Shown: positions 62,759-64,000 of the stretch, one piece after another | Layout of the letters: each line of letters opens with the position of its first letter | Numbering within the stretch: the stretch's first letter is position 1 | Assembly (NCBI GenBank): GCA_900765105.1 | Contig: CAAFQM010000126.1 | Location: forward strand, 18,061 to 82,060 | DNA from: an uncultured Faecalibacterium sp. | Lineage (GTDB): Bacteria > Bacillota > Clostridia > Oscillospirales > Ruminococcaceae | DNA: 64,000 bases | Direction of reading: 5' to 3' | The notes under the pieces: generated by a model | What the model was told of the DNA's origin: nothing | What the model saw: the letters and a program-made list of their open reading frames with translations, nothing else | Databases searched by the model: none | Position numbers and translations under genes: made by a program

Positions 62759-64000
62759 TTAGTACATGCCGCCCATGTCACCGCCGGCAGGTGCAGCGGG
62801 AGCCGGGGGTTCCGGCAGGTCTGCGACCAAACTCTCGGTGGTCAGCACCATCTCAGCGACGGACGCTGCATTTTCCAGAGCAGAACGGGTGACCTTGGTC
62901 GGGTCAACGATGCCAGCCTCGATCATATCGTCCACAAAGACCTCGTTCTGAGCATCGAAGCCGTAGTTGGGCTTGTTGGCAGAGATGATCTTGTCGATGA
63001 TGACACTGCCTTCCAGACCAGCGTTCTTGGCGATCTGACGCAGAGGAGCTTCCAGAGCCTTTAGCACGATCTTTGCACCGGTGCGCTCGTCGCCTTCCAG
63101 CGTGTCGCACAGCTCACGGACAGCGGGGATGGCATTGATGGGAGCGGTGCCGCCGCCGGCCACGACGCCTTCCTGAACAGCAGCCTTGGTTGCGTTCAGG
63201 GCATCCTCGATACGCAGCTTCTTATCCTTCATCTCGACTTCGGTTGCAGCACCGACCTTGATGACAGCCACGCCGCCGGCCAGCTTTGCAAGACGCTCCT
63301 GCAGCTTCTCGCGGTCGAAGTCGCTGGTAGCGGCCTCGATCTGGTTGCGGATCTGACCGATGCGGGATGCGATAGCGTCCTTGTCGCCAGCGCCGCCCAC
63401 GATGGTGGTGTTCTCCTTGGTGACCTTGACCTGACGGGCATGACCCAGCATGTCAACGGTAGCGTCCTTCAGCTCGTAGCCGAGGTCTGCAGAGACAACC
63501 GTGCCGCCGGTCAGGGTAGCAATATCCTGCAGCATCTCCTTGCGGCGGTCGCCGAAGCCGGGAGCCTTGACAGCCACGACGTTCAGGGTGCCGCGCAGGC
63601 GGTTGACGATGAGGGTGGACAGAGCCTCGCCCTCAATGTCCTCGGCCACGATGAGCAGCTTCATGCCGTTCTGCATGACCTGCTCCAGCAGAGGAACGAG
63701 ATCCTGAATGACGCTGATCTTCTTATCGGTGATGAGGATGGCGGCATTGTCCAGAACAGCCTCCATCTTGTCGGTATCGGTGACCATATAGGGGGTCAGG
63801 TAGCCGCGGTCGAACTGCATACCTTCGACGATCTCGTTGTAGGTCTCGGCAGTGGTCTTGTTCTCCTCGATGGTGATGACGCCGTCGGAAGTGACCTTTT
63901 CCATCGCCTCAGCGATGAGACGGCCGATCTCGGGGTCGCCTGCAGAGATGGTGCCGACGCGGGCGATATCGTTGCTGTCCTTCACCTTCTGGCTGTGTGC
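62759..64000 (-). CDS. groL: Chaperonin GroEL, 5' truncated by the window edge
   Basis: C-terminal 413 residues of the 60-kDa chaperonin; the frame stays open to the right edge, so the N-terminus is outside. Apical and equatorial segments are clear: [18 protein letters not shown], the substrate-binding [25 protein letters not shown], and the ATP-domain [12 protein letters not shown]. The C-terminus ends in a short GGDMGGMY tail, a reduced GGM motif. groS would be upstream, outside the window. Confidence 0.96.
   Translation of the reverse strand, partial: AHSQKVKDSNDIARVGTISAGDPEIGRLIAEAMEKVTSDGVITIEENKTTAETYNEIVEGMQFDRGYLTPYMVTDTDKMEAVLDNAAILITDKKISVIQDLVPLLEQVMQNGMKLLIVAEDIEGEALSTLIVNRLRGTLNVVAVKAPGFGDRRKEMLQDIATLTGGTVVSADLGYELKDATVDMLGHARQVKVTKENTTIVGGAGDKDAIASRIGQIRNQIEAATSDFDREKLQERLAKLAGGVAVIKVGAATEVEMKDKKLRIEDALNATKAAVQEGVVAGGGTAPINAIPAVRELCDTLEGDERTGAKIVLKALEAPLRQIAKNAGLEGSVIIDKIISANKPNYGFDAQNEVFVDDMIEAGIVDPTKVTRSALENAASVAEMVLTTESLVADLPEPPAPAAPAGGDMGGMY

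Overview
The window looks like a chromosomal segment of a Gram-positive, moderately GC-rich gut anaerobe of the Clostridia, most likely Oscillospiraceae/Ruminococcaceae (Faecalibacterium/Subdoligranulum/Gemmiger type). This is inferred from gene content: a SCIFF-peptide radical SAM maturase, a complete spoIIIA cluster, the asp23-nusB-xseAB-ispA-dxs-tlyA-nadK-argR-recN run, the phoH-ybeY-era-yqzL-recO block and a tyrosine T-box. No rRNA, tRNA, CRISPR array or insertion sequence was seen.

Layout. (1) 1-7.4 kb, + strand: 3' part of the SCIFF maturase gene, a PLP decarboxylase, a DUF3794/LysM (SipL-like) protein, the AzlC/AzlD exporter pair, an RmlD-like reductase and an AAA ATPase. (2) 7.6-19 kb: a selenium-dependent molybdenum hydroxylase (SDMH) locus. 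It has a nucleobase permease, a divergent MocA-like nucleotidyltransferase, the FAD, 2Fe-2S and Mo subunits of a xanthine-dehydrogenase-type enzyme, and yqeC, selD, yedF, a class V aminotransferase/desulfurase, a DUF3343 protein, an XdhC-like protein and yqeB. Together they suggest purine (xanthine/urate type) use with a labile selenium cofactor. (3) 19.2-26 kb, + strand: phoH, ybeY, era, yqzL, recO, mutS2 and an amidase. (4) 26.1-26.5 kb: a noncoding gap holding a strong dif-like site (26172-26199), bounded by terminators facing it from both sides. (5) 26.5-33.1 kb, - strand: a Xer-type tyrosine recombinase, radA, a SpoIIM-like membrane protein, a TIGR04086 protein, yajC, tgt and queA. (6) 33.3-38.4 kb, + strand: asd, dapA, dapB, a CapA-like protein, a stand-alone ACT protein and an orphan PTS EIIB domain. 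(7) 38.5-64 kb, - strand: tyrS with its T-box, recN to asp23, spoIIIAH to spoIIIAA, ligA, rnr, secG, a class B PBP and the 3' part of groL. One small Cys-rich + strand gene lies at 58.0 kb.

The most striking feature is that the coding strand flips at the dif-like site: essentially all genes left of it are on +, and most genes right of it are on -. That is the pattern expected at the replication terminus, where two replichores meet. The site lies about 330 bp from the stop codon of a tyrosine recombinase carrying all catalytic residues and an unusual acidic C-terminal tail. This suggests a chromosome dimer resolution module in which recombinase and target are neighbours.

Several starts were set by ribosome binding sites rather than by the longest frame: TTG for the permease, era and ligA; GTG for spoIIIAA and the Cys-rich gene; internal ATGs for phoH, tgt, rnr, secG, nusB and spoIIIAE. 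All functional statements come from reading the sequence; no database search was run.
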